This document shows positions 23,129-30,936 of a stretch of 64,000 bases of DNA, piece after piece. The notes below the pieces were generated by a model that was given only the letters and a program-made list of their open reading frames with translations, searched no databases and had not been told where the DNA came from. Position 1 is the first letter of the stretch. Each line of letters begins with the position of its first letter. A program made the translations under genes and the position numbers. Source of the DNA: an uncultured delta proteobacterium (GTDB taxonomy: Bacteria > Myxococcota_A > UBA9160 > JAFDET01); assembly GCA_947259215.1 (NCBI GenBank), contig CAMYLJ010000001.1, forward strand, positions 1-64,000, written 5' to 3'.

Positions 23129-23161
23129 TGGTGGAGGCGGCGGGAATCGAACCCGCGTCCG
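23129..23161. repeat. ssrA attachment core (tmRNA-proximal)
   Basis: A 33-bp repeat identical to 13168-13200. It is the 3' end of the intact tmRNA gene, including the T arm (GCGGG-TTCGATT-CCCGC) and encoded CCA, so integration here leaves tmRNA functional. Confidence 0.9.
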
Positions 23162-23496
23162 CATGGCATCCAGCCAGCGCGTCTACGTGCGTAGCTTCAG
23201 CTCAATCTCGGCGGAGCCAGTCACCGAAGCCGGAGCAGCAACCGCCCAGGCAGACGTGATTCTCGCCCCCGGATGCGGCCTGCCAGCGGCCGGGGGCCAG
23301 TCTCCTGATGACGCCCGCGACCCGCTAGGAGACGTCACGGACGGGCGTCGCTAGTCCTAGTTTCGGCTAGGCAGCGAGTGCGTAGTTATCGTCGGCAGCT
23401 ATCGACTACCAACATGCCACCGGTTTCACGAGGAGAGGTGACGACCTCGGCACGCAGCGCTCGCCTTCGACCATCCGTCGAAGCCAAGTCGCCCCC
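23129..23496 (-). ncRNA. ssrA: Transfer-messenger RNA (tmRNA)
   Basis: A 368-nt one-piece tmRNA. The 5' end GGGGGCGACTTGGCTTCGAC and the 3' end pair as a 7-bp acceptor (GGGGGCG with CGCCTCC, one G-T pair), and CCA is encoded. The tag frame at 23399-23367 reads GCT GCC GAC GAT AAC TAC GCA CTC GCT GCC TAG, giving AADDNYALAA after the tRNA alanine, close to the E. coli ANDENYALAA. tmRNA with SmpB (34210-34683 here) rescues stalled ribosomes and tags the product for proteolysis. Its 3' end is the integration target of two tandem elements. Confidence 0.95.
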
Positions 23497-23505
23497 ACGG
23501 CTTCC

Positions 23506-23534
23506 AACGTAGGCACCACGGCCGCTTGGGGCAA
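23506..23534 (-). promoter_or_regulatory. Likely ssrA promoter
   Basis: On the minus strand TTGCCC (23529-23534), 17 bp, TACGTT (23506-23511), then 9 bp to the first G of tmRNA at 23496. Spacing fits a housekeeping sigma promoter exactly. A small GGGGC/GCCCC hairpin overlaps the -35 box. Confidence 0.55.
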
Positions 23535-23590
23535 ATCGCCCCGCGGGGACACATTGTGCCCCGGCGCGCCAGCGTCGGGGCCAGGCCCGC

Positions 23591-24790
23591 TCACCTCTGG
23601 GGTCCGAGGATCTCGTCCACCACGTAATCCGCGATCAGGGCGTGCGCCTCCGGTGCCGGATGCCGATCGCGTCGGTGGAGTCTCGGGGCACCTCGCTCGA
23701 GCCCGGCCGACTCGAAGATGCCATCCACCCGGTGCACCGACACGCCCGCGTGCTCCAGCTTCATCACGACGCCAGGATGGCCTCGCCAGAGCAGCACGTG
23801 GAATCGGAGTCCGGGGTACGTCTGCTTCAGGAGCCGCGAGGCCTTCGCCACGACGGCGACGAACAGATCCTCGTCCGGCTCTCCGACGTGCCGGGTGTAG
23901 TCGAGCACCAGCCTGCCCGCGGCGGATTTCCGGAGCTGAGCGAGCGCGAAGGTACAGATCGCGTGATTGCAGTCCTGATCGGAGAAGGCTCCCGAGCGCA
24001 CGACGTCGCCGTCGGGTGTCAGGACGTACCGGGGACCCATTCTGACCCAGGGGCGAAGCCCCGCTACCCGATACACGTGCTCTGGAACCATCGCCTGGTA
24101 GATCGCCCAGGCCGGGGCGGGATCGACCGTCGCAGCCACCTTGCCGAATTCGATGAGGGCGAGCATGTGCTGCGGGCCGTAGCCGTGGACCCCGAAGTTG
24201 TACACGTCGTACCGGCCACGAGCCTTCAGTCCCACCTGATAGGGCATCGTCTCGTGATCGTTCACCCCTTCTCCGTAGCTGTACGAACCTCCGAAGAAGA
24301 GAATCGATGCCCTGCCTTGCTCCGAGGGAGGCGGTGAAACGCGCAGTCCCTGCGGGTCGACGGTGTACACGACCTCGTAGATCACCTCATCGTCGAAGAG
24401 CTTGCGGGCCGTGCGCGTGGAGGCGGGTCTCAGGACGTAGCCGAGATCGGGATCCTCCAGAGGATCGTACACCTGGTACGAGTGAATCCGACTCGCCTCC
24501 ACGTCGCGCCGGCGGTACTCCCGCACCGCCAGAAAGGACTCCGTCGCCGCGAAGATCAGCAGCACGACTCCGAGATTCCACCAGATGGCTTTCGCACGAA
24601 TCGTTCTCGACCTGGCGAACCGGGCCAGGGAGACCGCGGCGGCGATGGCGAGGATCCACACGTACGGAAGGGGAAGCCATCGAAGCGAGATGGCGACGAG
24701 GCCGGCGACAACGGCGATCACCAGGGCTGTCGTCACGATGGTCCTCCGCTGCCGATCGAACGGTCGAGTCGTGCCGGGATAGTCTGCCAT
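23591..24790 (-). CDS. Membrane-anchored SGNH-hydrolase-like protein
   Basis: A 399-residue protein starting at ATG 24790. Two or three N-terminal helices (VTTALVIAVVAGLVAISLRWL, VWILAIAAAVSLARF, NLGVVLLIFAATESFLAV) lead to an extracytoplasmic domain. The nucleophile block is ILFFGGSYSYGEGVND, with serine near residue 170. VYNFGVHGYGPQHML may supply the oxyanion block, and DRHPAPEAH near the C terminus gives the D-x-x-H pair. Such proteins modify or deacylate surface polysaccharides. It is divergent from a GT-C glycosyltransferase, so a role in glycan decoration is likely. Confidence 0.65.
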   Translation of the reverse strand: MADYPGTTRPFDRQRRTIVTTALVIAVVAGLVAISLRWLPLPYVWILAIAAAVSLARFARSRTIRAKAIWWNLGVVLLIFAATESFLAVREYRRRDVEASRIHSYQVYDPLEDPDLGYVLRPASTRTARKLFDDEVIYEVVYTVDPQGLRVSPPPSEQGRASILFFGGSYSYGEGVNDHETMPYQVGLKARGRYDVYNFGVHGYGPQHMLALIEFGKVAATVDPAPAWAIYQAMVPEHVYRVAGLRPWVRMGPRYVLTPDGDVVRSGAFSDQDCNHAICTFALAQLRKSAAGRLVLDYTRHVGEPDEDLFVAVVAKASRLLKQTYPGLRFHVLLWRGHPGVVMKLEHAGVSVHRVDGIFESAGLERGAPRLHRRDRHPAPEAHALIADYVVDEILGPQR

Positions 24791-24864
24791 CCTCGCAGCG
24801 GGACCGCCGGGCCCCACGTGATAGCATCGGGCGCGATGCGCACGCACCGCCCCAGCTTGCTCGC

Positions 24865-26472
24865 ATGACGGTCGGTACGAGCCCTCGCATCCTCGACGGC
24901 ACGCTCCGCATCCGGGGGCGGAGCGTCGCGACGCTGGCGCTGGCCGCGGCGGGGCTGGTCTTGCTCACGACCGTCCTGCGCTCCGCCTGGATCTGCGACG
25001 ACGCCTACATCACGTTGCGCACGATCGACAACGTCGCGAACGGGTTCGGCCTCACGTGGAACACGGTGGAGCGGGTCCAGACCTACACGCACCCCCTGTG
25101 GATGATGCTGTTGCTGCCTGCCTACGCGGTCACGGGAGAGGCGTACTACACCGTGCTTGCCGTCTCGCTGCTCACGACGGCCACGGCGGCGTTTCTGCTC
25201 GCGTCCCGCGTGGCGGGGTCGTGGGTCGGCGCGCTCCTCGCGCTCGCGATCCTCAGCTGCTCGAAGGCGTTCGTGGACTACTCCACCTCGGGGCTGGAGA
25301 ACCCGCTGACCCATCTGCTCCTCGCCGCCCTCCTGGCCGCCTACTACGGCTGGGCGCCGGGCCCGCGGCGTACCGTGACGCTGGCGCTGGTCACGTCGCT
25401 GGCCGCCGTAAACCGCATGGACAGCGTGCTGCTCTTCGCGCCGCCGCTCGTGGCCGCGGTCTTCGAGCGTCCGGGCGCCCGTTCGTTCCGGATGCTCGCC
25501 CTGGGCCTGGCACCGTTCGCGGCCTGGGAGCTGTTCTCGCTCTTCTACTACGGCTTCCCATTCCCCAACACCGCCTACGCCAAGCTGGCCACGGGCATTC
25601 CGCGACTCACCCTCGTCACCCAGGGCCTCCACTACTACGAGGCCTCCCTGCGGATGGACCCGCTGACGCCGCTCGTCCTCCTGACTGCGCTGGGGGGCTC
25701 CGTCCTGGCACGGGATCCGCGCGACCGCCCCGTGGCCGCGGGCCTCCTCCTGTACGCGCTCTACGTGTTGTGGATCGGTGGCGATTTCATGAGCGGGCGC
25801 TTCCTGGCCGCGCCCGTCTTCATCGCCGCGGCGCTCGTGTCGCGCTGGTGCCCCGGGCGCTTCGGCTGGTGGGCGGCTGCGCCCCTCGGCGCGCTGCTGC
25901 TCCTCGGCATCGCCGTCCCGCGCTCCCCGCTGCGCGCCGGGCCCCGATACGGGCCGCCCGTGGCCATGATCCACGGCGTCGCCGACGAGCGGGCCTCCTA
26001 CTACAAGCGCACGGGGCTGCTGCGCTGGCGGCCGGACGTAGCGCTGCCCAACGACCCCATGAAGCCCCGGGGGCTTCGCGCCCGCGCCGAGGCGCCCTCT
26101 GTGGTGATCAAGGGCGGCACGGGCATCTTCGGGTTCTACGCCGGTCCCCACGTCCACATCATCGAGAAGTGGGCCATCACCGACCCGCTGCTCGCGCGAC
26201 TCCCCGCGGCGCCGGGCATGTGGCGAATCGGTCACTTCACGCGTGCGCTGCCGGAGGGCTACGTGGACAGCCGCAAGCAGGGCCGCAACCTGGTTCACGA
26301 TCCCCGGATCGCGGAGCTCTACGACGCCCTCGTGGTGGTCACCCAGGGGCCGCTGCTGAGCCGCCGGCGCTTCCTCGAGATCTGGAAGCTGAATACGGGA
26401 GCCTACGACGTTTCGGCGCCCGACCCGGCGGAGGCCCCTCGCCCGCCGACCTCGTCCACGGCGCCGCTGTAG
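24865..26472 (+). CDS. GT-C membrane glycosyltransferase, arabinofuranosyltransferase-like
   Basis: A 535-residue multi-pass protein with about ten helices. After the first helix comes the catalytic-loop pattern ICDDAYITLRTIDNVANGFGL then TYTHPLWM; the DD pair is typical of polyprenyl-phosphate-sugar-dependent GT-C enzymes. GLENPLTHLLLA and FPFPNTAYAKLATG follow, as in AftB-like and related proteins. A periplasmic C-terminal region (about residues 360-520) has VVIKGGTGIFGFYAG. It probably adds a sugar from a lipid carrier to a surface glycan or protein. It is divergent from the SGNH-like gene and followed by the sterol-desaturase-family gene. Confidence 0.7.
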   Translation: MTVGTSPRILDGTLRIRGRSVATLALAAAGLVLLTTVLRSAWICDDAYITLRTIDNVANGFGLTWNTVERVQTYTHPLWMMLLLPAYAVTGEAYYTVLAVSLLTTATAAFLLASRVAGSWVGALLALAILSCSKAFVDYSTSGLENPLTHLLLAALLAAYYGWAPGPRRTVTLALVTSLAAVNRMDSVLLFAPPLVAAVFERPGARSFRMLALGLAPFAAWELFSLFYYGFPFPNTAYAKLATGIPRLTLVTQGLHYYEASLRMDPLTPLVLLTALGGSVLARDPRDRPVAAGLLLYALYVLWIGGDFMSGRFLAAPVFIAAALVSRWCPGRFGWWAAAPLGALLLLGIAVPRSPLRAGPRYGPPVAMIHGVADERASYYKRTGLLRWRPDVALPNDPMKPRGLRARAEAPSVVIKGGTGIFGFYAGPHVHIIEKWAITDPLLARLPAAPGMWRIGHFTRALPEGYVDSRKQGRNLVHDPRIAELYDALVVVTQGPLLSRRRFLEIWKLNTGAYDVSAPDPAEAPRPPTSSTAPL

Positions 26473-26528
26473 GCGGACCCGCTCGCACCCACGAGAGGGC
26501 CGTCGCGGGAGCGCTAGCATGGCCGGCG

Positions 26529-27422
26529 ATGCGCATCGCCCGCCGCCTCGTCTCCCACTTCGCCTTTCCGCTGGTGCTGGGCGGAACCTGCCTGGGCGCC
26601 GCGCTGGCCATGCGGGGCGGCACGCGGCCGGAGGCGGCGCTGGCCGTGGGGACGGTGCTGCCCGCCTTGCTGATCCTGGGCCTCGAGCGGGTCTTCCCCG
26701 CGCACCGCGCCTGGCTGCACTCCCACGGAGACATGCGGGTGGACCTGGCGCACCTGGTCTCCGTCTCGCTCACCGCAGGGCTGGTGCGGACCGGCGTCTT
26801 CGTGGCCTTCGCACCGGCCGCGGTCTGGCTCGCCGCCCGCACCGGCGGCGGGGTCTGGCCCCACGCCTGGCCGTGGGCGCCCCAGGTGGTGCTGGCCCTG
26901 GTGGTGGCGGAGCTCCCGAAGTACTGGCTGCACCGCGCGATGCACGAGCGCGACTTCCTCTGGCGCTTCCACGCCACCCACCACAGCGTCCCGCGGCTCT
27001 ACTGGCTGAACGCGGTGCGCTTCCATCCGATCGACATCGGCCTCGACACGGCGATCGGGCTGGTGCCGTTGGCGCTGCTCGGCTGCGGGCCGGAGGTGCT
27101 GGCGCTTTTCCTGCTGCTGTCCGCCGTGCACGGCTACTTCCAGCACGCCAACCTGCCCGTCCGCCTCGGCCCGCTGAACTACTTCTTCAGCATGGCCGAG
27201 CTGCACCGCTGGCATCACTCGCGCACGGTCTGGGAGGCCAACCACAACTACGGCCAGAACGTGATCGTGTGGGACCTGGTCTTCCGGACCTTCTTCTGGC
27301 CCCGCGACCGGGAGCCGCCCGAGGACACCGGGCTGGCCGACCTCCCGGCCTTCCCGACGACCTACTGGGCGCAGCTGGGGTCGCCCCTGCGCTGGGCGCG
27401 CATCAAGGCGGGCGGCTCCTAG
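26529..27422 (+). CDS. Sterol desaturase/fatty-acid hydroxylase superfamily protein
   Basis: A 297-residue membrane enzyme with four to five helices and the eight-histidine diiron motif of the superfamily: KYWLHRAMHE (H-x3-H), FHATHHS (H-x2-HH), VHGYFQHAN and HRWHHS. These enzymes hydroxylate or desaturate sterols, carotenoids or lipids. Bacterial members often act on lipids of unknown type, and the substrate cannot be inferred. It lies 56 bp downstream of the GT-C gene on the same strand. ATG 26529 gives a normal N terminus; the longer frame upstream is antisense noise over the GT gene. Confidence 0.85.
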   Translation: MRIARRLVSHFAFPLVLGGTCLGAALAMRGGTRPEAALAVGTVLPALLILGLERVFPAHRAWLHSHGDMRVDLAHLVSVSLTAGLVRTGVFVAFAPAAVWLAARTGGGVWPHAWPWAPQVVLALVVAELPKYWLHRAMHERDFLWRFHATHHSVPRLYWLNAVRFHPIDIGLDTAIGLVPLALLGCGPEVLALFLLLSAVHGYFQHANLPVRLGPLNYFFSMAELHRWHHSRTVWEANHNYGQNVIVWDLVFRTFFWPRDREPPEDTGLADLPAFPTTYWAQLGSPLRWARIKAGGS

Positions 27423-27573
27423 CCGCGCTCCCGACCCCACCTCGCGCACCAGCCGGAAAAGCTCCTCTGCGACGCAGGCTTGCATCGGAAGCCGCAGCCG
27501 GCTCGCGAGCCCGCGCCATTTCGCGCGGCGAGACACCACCTACGCACGATCGTCTCTCGAGAGGAATCGACCC

Positions 27574-28158
27574 ATGCTGCGCTCTTCGCTGCGCGGGGCC
27601 GGGATCGCCTGGCCTGCCCTGGTCCTGGCCGCCCTGCTGGCCGCCCCCGATGCCCGGGCCGTGGGCTTCGACCTCACCCTGGACCCGGCGCTCTCGGAGC
27701 TCGACCCGGCCGACGGGTCGCCTGCCCCGCTCTCGGGGACGCTCCGGGTCGACCTCGGCAGCCTGCCGCCGCTGGTCGGCAACACGACCTTCGACCTGGT
27801 GGACGTGGCCGTGACGGGCGGCGGGTTCAGCATCACGCTCGACCCCGATCTCTCGGCGCCCGGGCTCGGCGTGCTGCGCCCGGACGGAAGCTTCCTGATC
27901 CCGAACCTCTTCCTGCGTCTGGACGACGGCCTGATGGAGTTCGACCAGACCCTCAGCGACGTGCAGGGCGCGTTCGTTCCGTGCGGGGGCGTCACCTGCC
28001 TGGAGACCAGCTTCCAGGTGGACAGCCTCGGCCCCGCCGGCCTGATCGACGTGCGCGTGGTGGCGATCGGGGAGGTGCCCGAGCCCTCGCCGTGGCTGCT
28101 GCTGCCCCTTGCCGGCGCGGCGGCGCTCCGCCGCCGCCGCGCGGAGATTGCCCGATGA
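27574..28158 (+). CDS. PEP-CTERM sorting-domain protein
   Basis: A 194-residue exported protein with a signal peptide (WPALVLAALLAAPDARA) and a beta-rich body (GFDLTLDPALSELDPADGS, FSITLDPDLSAPG). The C-terminal exosortase signal VPEPSPWLLLPLAGAAALRRRRA is complete. It should be transported, cut and attached or released by exosortase as part of an extracellular matrix. Its stop overlaps the start of a secreted hydrolase gene (ATGA), so the two are co-translated. Confidence 0.75.
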   Translation: MLRSSLRGAGIAWPALVLAALLAAPDARAVGFDLTLDPALSELDPADGSPAPLSGTLRVDLGSLPPLVGNTTFDLVDVAVTGGGFSITLDPDLSAPGLGVLRPDGSFLIPNLFLRLDDGLMEFDQTLSDVQGAFVPCGGVTCLETSFQVDSLGPAGLIDVRVVAIGEVPEPSPWLLLPLAGAAALRRRRAEIAR

Positions 28159-29987
28159 CGCGCCTGCGCCTTGCCCTCGCCGGCCTCGCGGCCGCCTCGC
28201 TCGCCCTGGGCGGCGCCTCCACCTGCCAGACGGGAATCGTGGTGCTGCAGGAGGCCGAGCAGATCACCGGCTACCTCGAGGTGCACACACCGGGCTCCGG
28301 CGCGCCCGAGGAGTTCCCGATCCCGCCGGGCGGGAAGATCGAGCAGATCCTCGGCACCGGCGTCGATCTCAACCACGTGGACTACGTGCGCACGCGCGTG
28401 TCCGGCGCCGCGGGCAATCCGCGCGTCATCCTGGTGCTGGTCCCCGGCTTCCTCGGCGGCGCCGGCACCTTCGACCCGATCGCCCGCGACCTGGCGCGCG
28501 CCTTCGGCGGGAACCTCGAGGTATGGGCGATCAACCGCCGCTCGAACCAGCTCGAGGACCGCCGCGGCGGGCTCCACGCGCGCAGCATGGCCGAGGCGGC
28601 CGGGGGCGACGCGGCCGCGATCGACCAGGCGCTGGCGGAGGGCGTGCGCTTCTACTTCCCGACGTCGGACGTGGACGGCGACGGCATGCCGGACGGTCCC
28701 TTCACGCTTCCGGATGCGTTCGGCAACGACTCCGACTTCATCAAGCTCGTCCAGGACGACGTCCGCTTCGGCGCCTACTGGGGCGCCGATACCTACGCCC
28801 GCGACTGGCGCGCGCTGGTGCTGGCGGCACGCCAGGTGGTGGGGCCCGAGGGGCTCGTGATCTTCGGCGGCCACTCCCTCGGCACCACCTGGACCGGCAT
28901 CTTCGCCGCCTACGACTTCGATCCCGGCCCTGGTGTGGAGGCAGGCTACCAGCTCGTGGACGGGCTGCTGCTCCTCGAGGGCGGCGGGACCCGCGGGCCG
29001 AGCGCCAGCGCCCCCGATGAGGCCACGTATCTGGCGGGCATCGACGACCTGGTGAACGGCACCACCAACGTGCTCTCGGACTCGGACATCTTCCTGGAGG
29101 ATCTCTTCGGCTTCGTGAACGCCGTCGACATCGGCGCGGCGGGCGAGCTGAACGGCGTGGCCGGCACCTTCGCACCGACGGAGCCGTCGGTGGTGCAGAC
29201 CACGCCGCTCTTCGGCAACGTCCCGGTGAGCATCCTGCTCCAGGCGCCCATGACGAACCGCTCCATCGTCGGCTTCTTTCTCGACGACGAGTTCAGCACC
29301 AACGCCGCCTTCAGCGCCTCGTTCGGCTTCAGCGCCAACGGCAGCAACGTCGTCAACCCGATCGACTTCCTCGTGCCGGGCGACTTCTACCTGGCGCTCG
29401 ACGAGGGCATCCGGCGCACCTGGATCCCCTTCGACAGCCCCCGCTTCGACCCCGCCCACCCGAACCCGCTGACCTGTCCGCCGATCCCGCCCCCGCCCTT
29501 CCCGGTGGCCAACGTCGACGTGGGCGAGACCGGCTGCGCGATCATCGACAACGGGCCGAGGCCGGCCCCGACGGACCCGCCGGCCCGCTGGGGCGTCGAG
29601 CGCGAGGTCACGGACATCAACGACTTCACACGCGCGCTCTACGAGACCGGCAACCAGTCCGAGTGGTACTTCATCGACGGGCGCCCGGGGCTGGACTTCC
29701 AGTTCGGCCGCGACTCGAGCGCCCTCGGCCGGCCCGACCTGCTGAACGTGACCCAGAACGCCAACGTGGACGTCCCGGTGCTCGCCATCGGCGGCTCCAA
29801 CGGCCTCACGCCCAGCGAGGCGTCGTTCGCGAACTACCTGGGCTCGATCGCCAGCACGGACACCACGGTGGTGATCCTCGAAGGCTACGCCCACGTGGAC
29901 GTGGTCACGGCCAGCGACAACGAGGCGGTCCCGCCGGTGACGGACTTCATCAACCGGCTGCTCCAGCAGAAGCTCCTCGGCCCCTAG
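28155..29987 (+). CDS. Large exported alpha/beta-hydrolase
   Basis: A 610-residue protein with a signal sequence (ALAGLAAASLALGGASTCQ; the Cys could be a lipidation site, but the lipobox is weak). Fold landmarks are VILVLVPGFLGGAGTFDPIA (oxyanion loop, about residue 95), the nucleophile elbow VIFGGHSLGTTW (about 240), and near the C terminus PVLAIGGSNGLTPSE and EGYAHVDVV, with the likely acid and catalytic histidine. Insertions make it larger than usual esterases. VDGDGMPDG may bind calcium. It probably acts on an extracellular ester or lipid. It is coupled to the upstream PEP-CTERM gene. Confidence 0.75.
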   Translation: MTRLRLALAGLAAASLALGGASTCQTGIVVLQEAEQITGYLEVHTPGSGAPEEFPIPPGGKIEQILGTGVDLNHVDYVRTRVSGAAGNPRVILVLVPGFLGGAGTFDPIARDLARAFGGNLEVWAINRRSNQLEDRRGGLHARSMAEAAGGDAAAIDQALAEGVRFYFPTSDVDGDGMPDGPFTLPDAFGNDSDFIKLVQDDVRFGAYWGADTYARDWRALVLAARQVVGPEGLVIFGGHSLGTTWTGIFAAYDFDPGPGVEAGYQLVDGLLLLEGGGTRGPSASAPDEATYLAGIDDLVNGTTNVLSDSDIFLEDLFGFVNAVDIGAAGELNGVAGTFAPTEPSVVQTTPLFGNVPVSILLQAPMTNRSIVGFFLDDEFSTNAAFSASFGFSANGSNVVNPIDFLVPGDFYLALDEGIRRTWIPFDSPRFDPAHPNPLTCPPIPPPPFPVANVDVGETGCAIIDNGPRPAPTDPPARWGVEREVTDINDFTRALYETGNQSEWYFIDGRPGLDFQFGRDSSALGRPDLLNVTQNANVDVPVLAIGGSNGLTPSEASFANYLGSIASTDTTVVILEGYAHVDVVTASDNEAVPPVTDFINRLLQQKLLGP

Positions 29988-30048
29988 CCCCGGCCGCGTC
30001 GGCGCGGGCCCGGCCCGTCGGATACCGTCTGCCCGGGAGGACGGCGTT

Positions 30049-30918
30049 CTGCACGGACGCAGGAGAGAGACGGGTGCGAGCGCGGCCGCCGTCGCGGCGG
30101 CGCTGCTCGGGGTCGGGCTGGCCGTCCTGGTCGTGGTGGCGCGAACGGTCGGAAGCCCGTCGTCCGAGACGCCGCCCGAACCGGCGGTCCGCAGCGAGCT
30201 GGAGACGCTCCGCGCGGAGCTCGAAGCGGAACGGCGCGCGCGCCGTGCGCTGGCCGAAGAGGTGGCTGCGCTGCGCGGCGATCTCCTGCGCGCCACGGCG
30301 CCCCCGGCGCGGGCGCCCGAACCGCCTCCCCCGGCTCGTCAGCCCGAGGCGGATCCGGAGCCGGCCCCTCCGGTGTCCGGGGCGGCCGGCGGCCCCGACG
30401 CTCCCGACGAGTCCAAGGCCCGCTTCGACCCCGACGCGCTGCGCGCCGCGGGGGTCGCCAACTTCGAGATCGAGGACCTGCGCGAGCGCTGGGAGCAGTA
30501 CGAGCTGGCGAAGCTCGAGATCGACGACCGCGCCCTGCGGGGCGGCTGGTCCGGGCGCCCGCGCCATCGCAAGCAGCTGCGCGCGCTGGACTTCCGGCTG
30601 CGATCCGAGCTGGGCGAAGACGGCTACGACGCCTTCCTCTTCGCCACCGGGCGCGAGAACCGCCTGGTGGTCGGGAAGCTGCTGCCCGCCTCGTCGGCGA
30701 GCGCCGGGGGGCTCCAGCCCGGAGACGTGGTCTGGAGCTACGACGGAGCCCGCATCTTCCACGCCCACGAGCTCGCCGGCATCGCGGCCGCGGGCCGGCC
30801 CGGTGAATACGTGCGCATGCAGGTGCTGCGCGACGGGCAGCGCATCAGCCTGGGCATGGAGCGGGGGCCCGTCGGAGCGCTCTTCGACCCGGCGAGCCGG
30901 CCTCCGGCTGGGCGCTGA
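30049..30918 (+). CDS. Membrane-anchored PDZ-domain protein, probable CTG start
   Basis: A 289-residue protein if translation begins at CTG 30049. The chosen start has GGGAGG 8-9 bp upstream and supplies a single N-terminal membrane anchor (AAAVAAALLGVGLAVLVVVA). The first conventional start, GTG 30133, has no ribosome-binding site and would delete most of the anchor. A coiled coil (LETLRAELEAERRARRALAEE), a proline-rich linker, a helical region (FEIEDLRERWEQYELAKLEI) and a C-terminal PDZ domain (SASAGGLQPGDVVWSYDGAR) follow. It resembles GspC or PDZ scaffolds without a protease domain. Its role is unknown. Confidence 0.6.
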   Translation: MHGRRRETGASAAAVAAALLGVGLAVLVVVARTVGSPSSETPPEPAVRSELETLRAELEAERRARRALAEEVAALRGDLLRATAPPARAPEPPPPARQPEADPEPAPPVSGAAGGPDAPDESKARFDPDALRAAGVANFEIEDLRERWEQYELAKLEIDDRALRGGWSGRPRHRKQLRALDFRLRSELGEDGYDAFLFATGRENRLVVGKLLPASSASAGGLQPGDVVWSYDGARIFHAHELAGIAAAGRPGEYVRMQVLRDGQRISLGMERGPVGALFDPASRPPAGR

Positions 30919-30936
30919 CCGCGCGGCCGCCGGGCC

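Larger units (their letters stand above)
13168..23161. mobile_element. ssrA-integrated genomic island, about 10 kb
   Basis: The interval is bounded by 33-bp direct repeats of the tmRNA 3' end and carries its own tyrosine recombinase (21888-23057) next to the tmRNA-proximal end, the usual arrangement for ssrA-targeting islands. Cargo is hicAB, an ECF sigma/ferritin/cytochrome module, a PEP-CTERM protein, a DUF4177-like lipoprotein, a MORN protein, gene fragments and a wHTH-DUF488 two-gene module. Composition is mosaic: 19.7-21.4 kb is visibly AT-richer than the rest. No conjugation or phage structural genes are present, so any movement would be integrase-only or helped in trans. Confidence 0.8.

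Noticed and set aside
27540-30296. A 918-residue minus-strand open frame
   Set aside because: It lies antisense to the PEP-CTERM and alpha/beta-hydrolase genes, which have signal peptides and catalytic motifs; the long frame is a by-product of high GC3.
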